This document shows, piece by piece, positions 37,750 through 46,242 of a stretch of 64,000 nucleotides of DNA (its first letter is position 1; every line of letters starts with the position of its first letter). The DNA lies in assembly GCF_003337555.1 (NCBI RefSeq), contig NZ_QPJK01000004.1:409320-473319 (forward strand), given 5' to 3'. Position numbers and translations under genes: made by a program. This DNA is from Pseudorhodoferax soli (GTDB taxonomy: Bacteria > Pseudomonadota > Gammaproteobacteria > Burkholderiales > Burkholderiaceae_C). The notes beneath the pieces were generated by a model. The model was given only the letters and a program-made list of their open reading frames with translations, was not told the DNA's origin and ran no database searches.

Positions 37750-39219
37750 TCACGCGGCGGCGGTGGCCGGCAGCTCGGCAGGCACCCACTCGTCGCCCAG
37801 CAGTTCGGGCTCGGCGAAGGCCTGCAGGTTGGCAAAGTGCTGTTCGAAGTCTTCGCGGTAGAAGTGGCTGGCGATGCCGGTGGCCAGCCGGCGCGCACCG
37901 TCGCTGATGTTGGGGATGTCGCCGGCCAGCGCGCCGTGCGACAGCGTGGCCGGGTAGCAGAAGCAGTGCACGTGCGTCAGGCCGGGGCAGCTGCCGGGCG
38001 TCTTCTCCTGGAACTCGAAGGCCGGGCCCAGCACGGGCGAATCGGCCAGCTCCTGGTCGTGCAGCGCGGCAGGTGGCTGGTAGCGCTCGGACCAGATGCG
38101 GATGTGCGGCGCGATGTGCGCAAACTCGGGCCGGCGCGCCCAGTCGATCACGAAGCCGGTCGAGACGATCAGGAAGTCGTAGGCGAATTCGCCCCTGGGC
38201 GTGCGCACCAGCAGGCCGTCGCCCTGCGCCTCGACGCCCTGCACCGGGCAGCCCAGCAGGAAGCGCACGTTGGGGTTGCGCGACACGCGCAGCGTGCTGC
38301 CCCGCGGCGGCGGCACCTGCGTGGCGTTGATGTACTGGCGCAGCCGCCACTTGTCGGCATCGGGCAGGTCGTGGTGGCCGTGCGTGAGGCCGGCCACGAT
38401 GGAGCCCTTGCTCTTGTTCACGCGCGGCAGGTCGGGGCGGCGGATCAGCAGGTCGACGCTGGCGGCCCCGATCTCCAGCGCAGTGGCCGCGCTGTCCATG
38501 GCCGAGGAACCGGCGCCGACCACGGCCACGCGCTTGCCGCGCAGCTGCGTGTAGTCGTTGCTGTCGGAGGAATGCGCCCACAGCGCACGCGGCAGGCCCT
38601 GCACGAAGGCGGGCAGCGCCGGGCCCCCCAGGCCGTCGCGCCCGGTGGCCACCACCACGCGGCGCGCCAGCAGGCTGCCCTCGCCGGCGGCCGTGCGCAG
38701 CGCCAGCCGCACCAGGCCGTCGGCACGCGGCGCGATGTCGGTGACGGTGCTGCCGTTGCGCACATCCACGCGCATCACGCGGCGCACCCAGCGCAGGTAG
38801 TCCATCCATTGCAGGCGCGGGATCTTGTCGAGCGCGGCCCAGGCATCCACGCCGAACTGCGCCTCGAACCAGGCGCGGAAGGTGAGTGCGGGCAGGCCCA
38901 TGGCGGGGCCGACGAGTTCCTTGGGCGAGCGCAGCGTCTCCATGCGCGCCGTGGTCGCCCAGGGCCCCTCGAAGCCTTCCTCGGCACGGTCGAGCACCAC
39001 GGCCGCGATGCCCTGGTGCGCCAGGCCGATGGCCGCGGCCAGGCCGGCCTGGCCGGCACCGATCACCACCACCTCCAGCACCGGCTGGCCGGCCACCGTG
39101 CGCGGCGGCACCCAGGCACGCGGCGGCAGGCCCAGGTACAGCAGGTCCTGGGCCAGGCGCTGCTCCAGCGCTGCCAGGCCGGCGTTCGGTTCGATGGTGG
39201 TGGTGGCTTGGGTGGACAT
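37750..39219 (-). CDS. Flavin-containing monooxygenase / NAD(P)-dependent FAD oxidoreductase
   Basis: 489-residue flavoprotein. An FAD Rossmann motif is VIGAGQAGLAAA (Gly54, Gly56, Gly59) and an NADP-type Rossmann motif VAVVGAGSSAMDSA lies near residue 230. The C-terminal ATG-like block is DFLIVSTGFVIDWA. It resembles FMO/Baeyer-Villiger enzymes, though I do not see an unambiguous BVMO fingerprint. It lies between the Bug receptor gene (17 bases away) and the AhpD-like gene (37 bases), so receptor, oxygenase, AhpD-like protein and lipoyl carrier form one operon. Confidence 0.85.
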   Translation of the reverse strand: MSTQATTTIEPNAGLAALEQRLAQDLLYLGLPPRAWVPPRTVAGQPVLEVVVIGAGQAGLAAAIGLAHQGIAAVVLDRAEEGFEGPWATTARMETLRSPKELVGPAMGLPALTFRAWFEAQFGVDAWAALDKIPRLQWMDYLRWVRRVMRVDVRNGSTVTDIAPRADGLVRLALRTAAGEGSLLARRVVVATGRDGLGGPALPAFVQGLPRALWAHSSDSNDYTQLRGKRVAVVGAGSSAMDSAATALEIGAASVDLLIRRPDLPRVNKSKGSIVAGLTHGHHDLPDADKWRLRQYINATQVPPPRGSTLRVSRNPNVRFLLGCPVQGVEAQGDGLLVRTPRGEFAYDFLIVSTGFVIDWARRPEFAHIAPHIRIWSERYQPPAALHDQELADSPVLGPAFEFQEKTPGSCPGLTHVHCFCYPATLSHGALAGDIPNISDGARRLATGIASHFYREDFEQHFANLQAFAEPELLGDEWVPAELPATAAA

Positions 39220-39236
39220 GGACGGACGGTGGTGGA

Positions 39237-40238
39237 TCAGTTCAGTTCGATGTTGGCGGCCTTGACGACCTCGGCCCACTTGGCGCGGTTGTCGTGCACG
39301 GTCTGCTTGAATTGCGCGGGCGTCTCGATGCGCAGGCTGTTGCCCTGGCTCTCGAAGCGCGCGCGCACCTCGGGTTGCTGCACGGCCGCCGTGATGGCGG
39401 CGTTGAGCTTGTCGACGATGGCCGGGTCGGTGCCCTTGGGCGCGAACACGCCGAACCAGATCGAGCTGTCGAAGCCCTTCGTGCCCGGCAGGCCGCTGGC
39501 CGCGATGGTGGGCACCTCGGACACGGCCGCCACGGGCTTGGCCGTGGTCACGGCCAGCAGCCGCACGGTGCCGGCCTTGTACTGCGGCAGCACGGTCTGC
39601 ACCTGGTTCATGATGCAGCAGGTCTCGCCGCGCACCACGGCCGTCAATGCCTCCGGGCCGCCCTTGTAGGGCACGTGGACCATGTCCAGGCCCAGGCGCG
39701 AATTCAGTTCGGCGAACGCCATGTGCGTGCCGGCACCGTTGCCGGTGGACGCGTAGTTGTACTTGCCCGGGTTGGCCTTCACGAGGTCGACGAACTCCTT
39801 GAGCGTCTTGACCGGCATCACGTTCGGGTTGATGGTCAGCACGTTGGACACATCGAGCACGGGCGCCACGGGCACGAAATCGGCCTCCACGTCGAACGGC
39901 AGCTTCTTGTACAGCGCGGCATTGCTGCCGTGCGTGGCCGCCGTGCCGAACGACAGCGTGTAGCCGTCGGCCTTGGCGCGCGCCACGTATTCGGAGGCGA
40001 TGTTGCCGGCCGCGCCCGACTTGTAGTCGATGATGACCGGCTGGCCCAGCGACTTGGACAGCGGATCCTGGATCGCACGCGCCACCACGTCCACGCCCGA
40101 GCCGGCCGGAAAGCCCATGATCAGCGTGACGGGCTTGGTCGGCCAGTTGGCCTCGGCATGCGCGCCCGCGGCGGCCAGCGCCAGGCCGGCGGCCAGCACA
40201 GGGGCGGCCACTCGCACGTTCTTGAACAGATCCAGCAT
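39237..40238 (-). CDS. Bug/TctC-family tripartite tricarboxylate receptor
   Basis: 333-residue periplasmic receptor. The signal peptide MLDLFKNVRVAAPVLAAGLALAAAGAHA is followed by WPTKPVTLIMGFPAGSGVDVVARAI, the standard opening of Bug proteins, then GQPVIIDYKSGAAGNIASEYVARAKADGYTL. One unusual feature is a CC pair in RGETCCIMNQ. Bug receptors are greatly expanded in Comamonadaceae and often lack cognate permeases, as here. It is first in the operon with the monooxygenase; the substrate is unknown. Confidence 0.9.
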   Translation of the reverse strand: MLDLFKNVRVAAPVLAAGLALAAAGAHAEANWPTKPVTLIMGFPAGSGVDVVARAIQDPLSKSLGQPVIIDYKSGAAGNIASEYVARAKADGYTLSFGTAATHGSNAALYKKLPFDVEADFVPVAPVLDVSNVLTINPNVMPVKTLKEFVDLVKANPGKYNYASTGNGAGTHMAFAELNSRLGLDMVHVPYKGGPEALTAVVRGETCCIMNQVQTVLPQYKAGTVRLLAVTTAKPVAAVSEVPTIAASGLPGTKGFDSSIWFGVFAPKGTDPAIVDKLNAAITAAVQQPEVRARFESQGNSLRIETPAQFKQTVHDNRAKWAEVVKAANIELN

Positions 40239-40494
40239 GAAGATTCCTCGGTGAGATTGAAAAAACCGGATTGACGCAATCGCCATGCCATTGAGCAAGC
40301 CGTGCTTGTGGCCATGCATGACGTTGGTTTTTTCTTTTACCGGATTGCGAATCTCAGCAGAATTTTTCCCAACCCATGCGGTGCGTGCGCGCCAGGGGGA
40401 AAGGATTTTCCACGCGCGGCGGCCTGCACATGGCGGACATCGCCGTCAACCTGCGCAGCCCAGGGGCCATCGCGGTGCACCGTGGCGTGCTCCG

Positions 40495-41997
40495 TCATGC
40501 CGGCGCCCACTGCGCCAGGCCGCCGGCCAGGCTCCAGGCGTTCGCATGTCCCTGGCGCCGCAGCGCATCGGCCGCCTGGGCGCTGCGCCGGCCGCTGCGG
40601 CAGACGAAGATGACCTGGGTGGCCGCCGGCAGCGCGCGCCAGCGCGCCAGCGCATCGCCCAGCGCCGACAGCGGCACCTGCTCGGTGGCGAGACCGGCCA
40701 CGGGCTGCTGGCTTCGCTCGTCCGCCTCGCGCACATCGACGACCAGCGGGCGCGCCGCGGCCTGCAGCGCCTGGCGCACCGCGGCCGCGTCCATCTCGAG
40801 TGCGGCGCGCGCGGCATCGTCCAGCACGCGGCCGTCGCGCAGCGCCTCGCCGCAGGCACGCAGGCGGGCGCAGGCTTCCTGGACGAAGGCCGCACTGTCC
40901 GCCGCGCCGAAGGACAGGCGCACGGCCGAGGCCGCCTGCCAGTCCGGCAAGCCCATGGCCTGCAGCACGTAGCTGGGCTCGGCACGCGCTGCGCCGCAGG
41001 CCGAGCCGCCGCTCACACGCACGCCGGCCGCGTCGAACAGCGCGATCAGGTCTTGCGCGGCAACGCCGGGCACCGCCACGTTGAGCGTGGTCGGCAGGCT
41101 GGTGTCGAACGGCGCGTTGAACACCACGCCCGGGAAGGCCCCCCGCAGCGCATCGGCCAGTTGCGCCCGGTGGGCCTGCAGCGTGGCATGGTCGGCGAAC
41201 ACCCCGCCCTGCTCCAGCGCCTGCAGCACCGCGCCCAGCGCGGCGATGCCGGCCATGTTCTCGGTGCCGGCACGCTGGCCCTGCTCCTGGCCGCCGCCGG
41301 CCTGCAGCGGCGTGAACGGGGCGCCCTCGCGCACGTAGAGCATGCCCACGCCCTTGGGCGCGTAGAGCTTGTGGCCGGAGAAGGGGGCGTAGTCGATGCG
41401 GCGCTCCGCCAGGCGCAGGTCCAGCTTGCCCAGGGCCTGCACGCCATCGACCAGCCACAGCGCCGGGCCGCCGGCCAGCGCGGCGGCGATGCCGTCCAGG
41501 TCGCTGACGGCGCCGGTCTCGTTGTTGGCGGCCATGGTGCAGACCAGGCCGGCCTGCGCGGCGTGGCCGCGCAGCCAGCCCAGGTCGTGCAAGCCATCGG
41601 TGCCCACGGGGATGGCCTGCACGCGCAGATCCAGGCCCAGCAAGGCATTCCAGTGGCGGATCGCTTCCGGCACGGCCTTGTGCTCGGTGGCGCCGTAGAG
41701 CAGCAGCGGCGCCACGGCCTGGCCGGCGTCGCGCCGCTCGCGCAGGGCGTGCAGTGCCGACAGCACGGCGGTCTGGATGCCCTCGGTCGCTCCGCTGGTG
41801 AACATCAACCGCCCGCCCGGTACGCCCAGCACCCGCCGGGCGCTGGCACGCACGCCGTCGAGCAACGCCCGGGCCGCGAGGCCGGCGCCGTGGGTGCTGC
41901 TGGGGTTGCCGAACAGGTCGGACATGGCGGCCAACGCCGCGCTGCGGGCCTGCGCCAGAACCGGCGTGGTGGCATTGGCATCGAGGTAGATTTCCAT
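40495..41997 (-). CDS. Cysteine desulfurase fused to rhodanese
   Basis: 500-residue fusion. Residues 1-380 form an IscS/NifS-type class V aminotransferase fold: H106 (ATEHKA), D184 and Q187 (VDGVQ), PLP Lys K210 (SGHK) and a loop Cys C334 (SGGSACGAARAEP). Residues about 395-500 form a rhodanese domain with active Cys466 in CRSGRRS and a terminal AWSLAGGLAQW. Persulfide could pass from C334 to C466 intramolecularly. The ATG at 41997 begins MEIYLDANATTP, the standard desulfurase start. It diverges from an Lrp-family gene. It is distinct from isc/suf housekeeping loci. Confidence 0.9.
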   Translation of the reverse strand: MEIYLDANATTPVLAQARSAALAAMSDLFGNPSSTHGAGLAARALLDGVRASARRVLGVPGGRLMFTSGATEGIQTAVLSALHALRERRDAGQAVAPLLLYGATEHKAVPEAIRHWNALLGLDLRVQAIPVGTDGLHDLGWLRGHAAQAGLVCTMAANNETGAVSDLDGIAAALAGGPALWLVDGVQALGKLDLRLAERRIDYAPFSGHKLYAPKGVGMLYVREGAPFTPLQAGGGQEQGQRAGTENMAGIAALGAVLQALEQGGVFADHATLQAHRAQLADALRGAFPGVVFNAPFDTSLPTTLNVAVPGVAAQDLIALFDAAGVRVSGGSACGAARAEPSYVLQAMGLPDWQAASAVRLSFGAADSAAFVQEACARLRACGEALRDGRVLDDAARAALEMDAAAVRQALQAAARPLVVDVREADERSQQPVAGLATEQVPLSALGDALARWRALPAATQVIFVCRSGRRSAQAADALRRQGHANAWSLAGGLAQWAPA

Positions 41998-42109
41998 GGC
42001 CAAAATTTTGCAGGCTGCGCCCGGAAACATGGGTTCAAAATGCGGCGTGCAAGCCTGCATTCGTGGAACTTCGTTCCTTGAACCTCTACATCCCTGGAAT
42101 TTTTTACCC
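41998..42109. promoter_or_regulatory. Divergent promoter region with candidate Lrp half-sites
   Basis: The 112-base region between the desulfurase fusion and the Lrp gene is A/T-richer than its surroundings. It carries an inverted pair TGCAGGCT (42009-42016) and AGCCTGCA (42052-42059), centred 43 bases apart, which is about four helical turns. Such a pair could bind an Lrp dimer or octamer and control both genes. Confidence 0.4.
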
Positions 42110-42586
42110 ATGGAACCGCGCCCAGCCCTGGACAAGATCGACAAGGCCATCCTCGATGCGCTGCAGACCAACGCCATGGCGTCGCTGCAGGAAGTGAGTG
42201 CGCTGGTGCACCTGTCGGCCACGCCGTGCTGGCGGCGCATCCAGCGGCTGGAGCGCGAGGGCTACATCCAGCAGCGTGTGGCCCTGCTGAATCCGGCCAA
42301 GCTCAACGTGGGCGTGACGGTGTTCGTCTCGGTGCGCACCAACCAGCACAACGAGAAGTGGGCGCAGCGCTTCACGGCGGTGGTGACGGCCATCCCCGAG
42401 ATCGTCGAGTTCTACCGCATGAGCGGCGAGATCGACTACCTGCTGCGCGTGGTGGTGCCCGACATCAAGGGCTACGACGCGGTGTACCAGCGGCTGATCC
42501 GCGAGGTGGAACTGGCCGACGTGAGTTCCAGCTTCGCGATGGAGCAGATCAAGTTCACGACGGCGCTGCCGCTGGACTACGCCTGA
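42110..42586 (+). CDS. Lrp/AsnC-family transcriptional regulator
   Basis: 158-residue regulator beginning MEPRPALDKIDKAILDALQTNA. The AsnC helix-turn-helix covers about residues 8-58 (SLQEVSALVHLSATPCWRRIQRLEREGYI) and the RAM ligand domain about 70-150 (VSVRTNQHNEKWAQRF ... GEIDYLLRVVVPD). It diverges from the cysteine desulfurase-rhodanese gene, an arrangement that suggests amino-acid-dependent control of sulfur metabolism, possibly by cysteine (inference). It converges with the RidA-family gene. Confidence 0.92.
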   Translation: MEPRPALDKIDKAILDALQTNAMASLQEVSALVHLSATPCWRRIQRLEREGYIQQRVALLNPAKLNVGVTVFVSVRTNQHNEKWAQRFTAVVTAIPEIVEFYRMSGEIDYLLRVVVPDIKGYDAVYQRLIREVELADVSSSFAMEQIKFTTALPLDYA

Positions 42587-42608
42587 TCGGGCCGCCCGCC
42601 ACGGCCCA

Positions 42609-42998
42609 TCACCCGGCCTGCTTGCGCGCCGTCACCTCGATCTCGATCTTCATGCGCGGATCGGCCAGCCCGGCGCTGATCATCATGGCCGCGGGCTTGA
42701 CTTCGCCCAGGTACTGCCGCATCACCGGCCAGCACTGCGGAAACAGGCTGGCGTCGGGCAGCACGTAGGTCACGCGCACCACGTCCGCCAGGCTGCTGCC
42801 GGCCTGCTCCAGCGCGGCGGCGATGTTGCGGAAGCACTGGTCGGCCTGCGCCACGATGTCGTCCACGATGGACATCGCCGCGTAGTCGAAGCCGGTGGTG
42901 CCGGAGACGAAAACCCAGTCGCCGTCGACCACGGCGCGGGAATAGGCCATCTGCTCCTCGAAGGTGGAGCCGGAACCGATGCGGATGCGCTTGCTCAT
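42609..42998 (-). CDS. RidA/YjgF-family protein
   Basis: 129-residue RidA-superfamily protein. It has GSTFEEQMAYSRAVVDGDWVFVSGTTGFD and a C-terminal VKPAAMMISAGLADPRMKIEIEVTARK, where the Arg (DPRM) matches the carboxylate-binding Arg of the active enamine/imine deaminases. It therefore probably removes reactive 2-aminoacrylate-type intermediates or acts on related imines. Context next to a PLP enzyme locus fits but is not proof. The ATG at 42998 gives normal length. Confidence 0.9.
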   Translation of the reverse strand: MSKRIRIGSGSTFEEQMAYSRAVVDGDWVFVSGTTGFDYAAMSIVDDIVAQADQCFRNIAAALEQAGSSLADVVRVTYVLPDASLFPQCWPVMRQYLGEVKPAAMMISAGLADPRMKIEIEVTARKQAG

Positions 42999-43094
42999 CA
43001 CTTTGGCCAATGCGCGGTGACTTGAGGCACGCGCGGGAGTGGAACAAGCGGGCCATGATAGGCGCCGCCATCCACCACCGGAGCGAGACAAGCC

Positions 43095-46010
43095 ATGAAG
43101 CATCTTCTGACCAAGGGCGACGCCGGCAACGACGTCGACCTCCTGCGCGCCACGCTGGCGACCCTGCTGGCGGCCGACGCGAACGCCTTTCCCTCGCTCT
43201 CGGCGCCGCCCGGCAGCCCCATCGACGACGACTTCGACGCCGCCATCCGGCGCTGGCAGTCCGGCGTGGGCTTGATCGCCGACGGCATCGTCGGCCCGCG
43301 CTGCCAGGTGCTGCTGGAGCTGGCCCCCACCGTGGCGCTGCAGCCGCCACTCAACGTGGGCGACGTGTGCCGGCTGTTCCCGGCCACGCGGCCGGCCAAC
43401 ATCGCGCGCTACCTGCCCTATGTGGAAGCGGCCCTGGGCGCCGCCGAGCTCACCGACACCGCCATGGTCATCGGCGCGCTGGGCACCATCCGCGCCGAGA
43501 CCGAGGGCTTCGTGCCGATCGCCGAACTGCCCTCCAAGTACAACACTCCCCCCGGCGGCGCGCCGTTCTCGCTCTACGACACGCGCAAGGACATCGGCAA
43601 CGGCGCGCGCGGCGACGGCGAGCGCTACCGCGGCCGCGGCTTCGTGCAGCTGACCGGCAAGGCCAACTACGCCACCTACGGCAAGCGCATCGGCATCGAC
43701 CTCGTGGCCTTCCCGGACCGCGCCAACGCACCCGAGGTGGCGGCCGTCATCCTGGCGCAGTTCCTGGCCGACAAGGCCACCAAGTTCCGCGCCGCCGTGG
43801 CCGCTGGCGACCTGCGCGCGGCGCGGCGCCTGGTCAACGGCGGATCGCACGGGCTGGAGAGCTTCTCCGATGTGTTCAAGCGGGCCGCGGCGGTCTGGCC
43901 CCCGGCACCGCCGCGCGCAGCCGCGCGCAAGAGCGCGGGCAAGGGCGCAGGCAAGACCGCGGCGCTGGCCGCCATCACGCCGGTGCCGAAAAAGCCGCGC
44001 AACCTGCACACCCGCAAGGACGCGGCCGACCTGCGTGACCGCCAGTTCCTGCCCGCCGCCATCACGCTGCCCGACCAGGTGCCCACGCCGCAGGACGTCA
44101 GCCGCTTCCTGCCCGGCTACACGGGCGCAGGGCTGATCCTGGACCAGGGCCAGGAAGGCGCCTGCACCGGCTTCGGCCTGGCCTGCGTGGTCAACTACCT
44201 GCGCTGGATCAAGGCCGGCAACCCGGCGCAGATGGAGTCTGTCAGCCCCCGCATGCTCTACACGCTGGCGCGCCGGCACGACGAGTACGAGGGCGAGAAC
44301 TACGACGGCTCCAGCTGCCGCGGTGCGCTCAAGGGCTGGTTCAACAACGGCGTGTGCCTGGAGACCGACTGGCCCTACGCGCCCGACAAGGCCAACCCCG
44401 CGCGCTACGGCTTCGCCGACCGCGCCGTGCAGAACACCTTGGGCGTGTACTACCGCATCGACACCAAGTCGATCACCGACATGCAGGCCGCCATCCACCA
44501 GCACTGGGCGGTGTTCGTCTCCGCGTTCACGCACGGCGGCTGGAACGAGGTGCGCACGCGCAAGCAGGTGCCGCAGGACCACGGCGACCTGCCGGCGATC
44601 CCGTTCGACGGCCGGCCCTCGCAGGACGGCGGCCACGCCTTCGCGCTGGTCGGCTTCAACGCCGTGGGCTTCATCGTGCAGAACTCCTGGGGCGACGACT
44701 GGGGCGCGGGCGGCTTCGGCGTGATCAGCTACCTGGACTGGCTGGCCAACGGCATGGACGCCTGGGTGGTGGCGCTGGGCGTGCCGGGCGTGGTGGCCGG
44801 CCGGCTCGCGGTCTCGCACGGCCAGGCCGGCGCGCTGGCGGGGACCGACCGCACCAAGTGGTGGGACCAGGGACTGGCCTACCAGCACAGCGTGGTGCTG
44901 GGCAACGACGGCCGCGTGAGCCGCTACCTCACGCAGGACGAGCAGCCGCGCAAGCTGCAGTACCAATGCACCACGCTGCCCGACGAATGGTTCCGCGCGC
45001 AGAAGGACAAGACCAAGCGCCTGGTGCTGTACGTGCACGGCGGCCTCAACGACGAGGGCGCGGCCATCAAGCGGGCCAGCGCGATGGGCCGCTACTTCGT
45101 GGCCAACGGCTGCTACCCCCTGTTCCTGGTCTGGAAGACGGGCCTGTTCGAGACGCTGGGCAACATCCTCGAAGACCGCCGCCAGGTCGACCGCGGGCTG
45201 GCCGGCGCGGGCATCGGCGAGTGGATCAGCGAGAAGACCGACCTGCTGCTCGAGAAGACCGTCGGCCGCCCCGTGGCGCGGCCGATCTGGAGCGAGATGA
45301 AGGAGAACGCCGACCTGGCCTTCGCGCCCCGCCGTGGCGGCGACCTGCTGCTGGATGCGCTGCAGGCCCTGGCCAGCACCTGGGGCGACGCCTTCGAGCT
45401 GCACGTGGTCGGCCATTCGGCCGGCTCCATCGCGCTGGGCCACCTGATTGCCGCGCTGGCACGGCGCAAGGCCGAGGGCCGCGACGGCGGCCTGCACGAC
45501 AGGCTCGCCTCGGCCCACCTGTACGCGCCGGCCTGCAGCGTGCCCTTCGCCAACGCGCGCTACGCCCGCAACGCGCACGTGATGGAGCGCCTGCACATCG
45601 ACGTGCTGTCCGACCGCGTAGAACGCAAGGACAACGTGGCGGCCGTGTACCGCAAGTCGCTGCTGTACTTCGTCTCCAACGCGCTGGAGACCGACCTGCG
45701 CCTGCCCATTTTGGGCATGGACCGCATCCACGACACCGGCTACAGCGGCTGGGACGGCACCTCCGACACCGGCGAAGCCCTGGCCACCTGGCGCGCCGCC
45801 GCCGCGCAGGTGGCGCTGGCCAAGCGCACCACGGTGCTCGACGCCGAGCGCATCACCACCGCCGCGGACGCCGCCGGCCAGCCGATCGCCACGCAGGCGC
45901 CCGCGCACGGCAGCTTCGACAACGACGTGGACGTCATCGCGCGCACGCTGCAGCGCATCCGCGGCGGCAAGAAGCTGCTGCTGCCGGTGGACGACCTGCG
46001 GGGGTACTGA
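43095..46010 (+). CDS. Four-domain hydrolase: PG-binding, GH19-lysozyme-like, papain-like protease, serine hydrolase
   Basis: 971-residue protein without a signal peptide. Residues 1-80: peptidoglycan-binding-like fold (DDFDAAIRRWQSGVGLIADGIVGP). About 100-285: GH19 chitinase/lysozyme-like domain with likely catalytic Glu135 (IRAETEGF) and RYRGRGFVQLTGKANYATYG. About 335-560: papain-family C1 domain with Gln351, Cys357 (QEGACTG), His514 (GGHAFALVG) and Asn530 (QNSWGDDWG). About 635-830: alpha/beta hydrolase with HGG at 648-650 and Ser775 in GHSAG. All catalytic positions appear intact. An Ala/Lys-rich linker (about 287-320) joins the second and third parts. The role is unknown; a cell-wall-directed effector or toxin is the best guess. 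Confidence 0.88.
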   Translation: MKHLLTKGDAGNDVDLLRATLATLLAADANAFPSLSAPPGSPIDDDFDAAIRRWQSGVGLIADGIVGPRCQVLLELAPTVALQPPLNVGDVCRLFPATRPANIARYLPYVEAALGAAELTDTAMVIGALGTIRAETEGFVPIAELPSKYNTPPGGAPFSLYDTRKDIGNGARGDGERYRGRGFVQLTGKANYATYGKRIGIDLVAFPDRANAPEVAAVILAQFLADKATKFRAAVAAGDLRAARRLVNGGSHGLESFSDVFKRAAAVWPPAPPRAAARKSAGKGAGKTAALAAITPVPKKPRNLHTRKDAADLRDRQFLPAAITLPDQVPTPQDVSRFLPGYTGAGLILDQGQEGACTGFGLACVVNYLRWIKAGNPAQMESVSPRMLYTLARRHDEYEGENYDGSSCRGALKGWFNNGVCLETDWPYAPDKANPARYGFADRAVQNTLGVYYRIDTKSITDMQAAIHQHWAVFVSAFTHGGWNEVRTRKQVPQDHGDLPAIPFDGRPSQDGGHAFALVGFNAVGFIVQNSWGDDWGAGGFGVISYLDWLANGMDAWVVALGVPGVVAGRLAVSHGQAGALAGTDRTKWWDQGLAYQHSVVLGNDGRVSRYLTQDEQPRKLQYQCTTLPDEWFRAQKDKTKRLVLYVHGGLNDEGAAIKRASAMGRYFVANGCYPLFLVWKTGLFETLGNILEDRRQVDRGLAGAGIGEWISEKTDLLLEKTVGRPVARPIWSEMKENADLAFAPRRGGDLLLDALQALASTWGDAFELHVVGHSAGSIALGHLIAALARRKAEGRDGGLHDRLASAHLYAPACSVPFANARYARNAHVMERLHIDVLSDRVERKDNVAAVYRKSLLYFVSNALETDLRLPILGMDRIHDTGYSGWDGTSDTGEALATWRAAAAQVALAKRTTVLDAERITTAADAAGQPIATQAPAHGSFDNDVDVIARTLQRIRGGKKLLLPVDDLRGY

Positions 46011-46242
46011 GCCTGCGGCGCGAGGCCCCTTCACGCCGCCTCCCGGGCAGGAGCCTGTGCGGGGCGGCTCGCGCATGTTGCACGTCCGGGCCGATCGCCC
46101 TGTCCACGCGCCCGCGTCAATCCCGCGTACACGGCATTCCGCGCCGCAGCGTGTGCCTGCAGACTGCGCCGCATGCGGCTGGCGGGCAGGGGGTGGCCTG
46201 CTGCCGCGACAGCCGACCGCTGTCTCCATCGAAAGGACAGGC

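Noticed and set aside
46011-46242. Sigma54-type promoter before the PEP-CTERM gene
   Set aside because: TGGCGGGC...GGCC elements are present but spacing does not fit the GG-N10-GC rule convincingly; nothing else supportable is seen in this 232-base gap.
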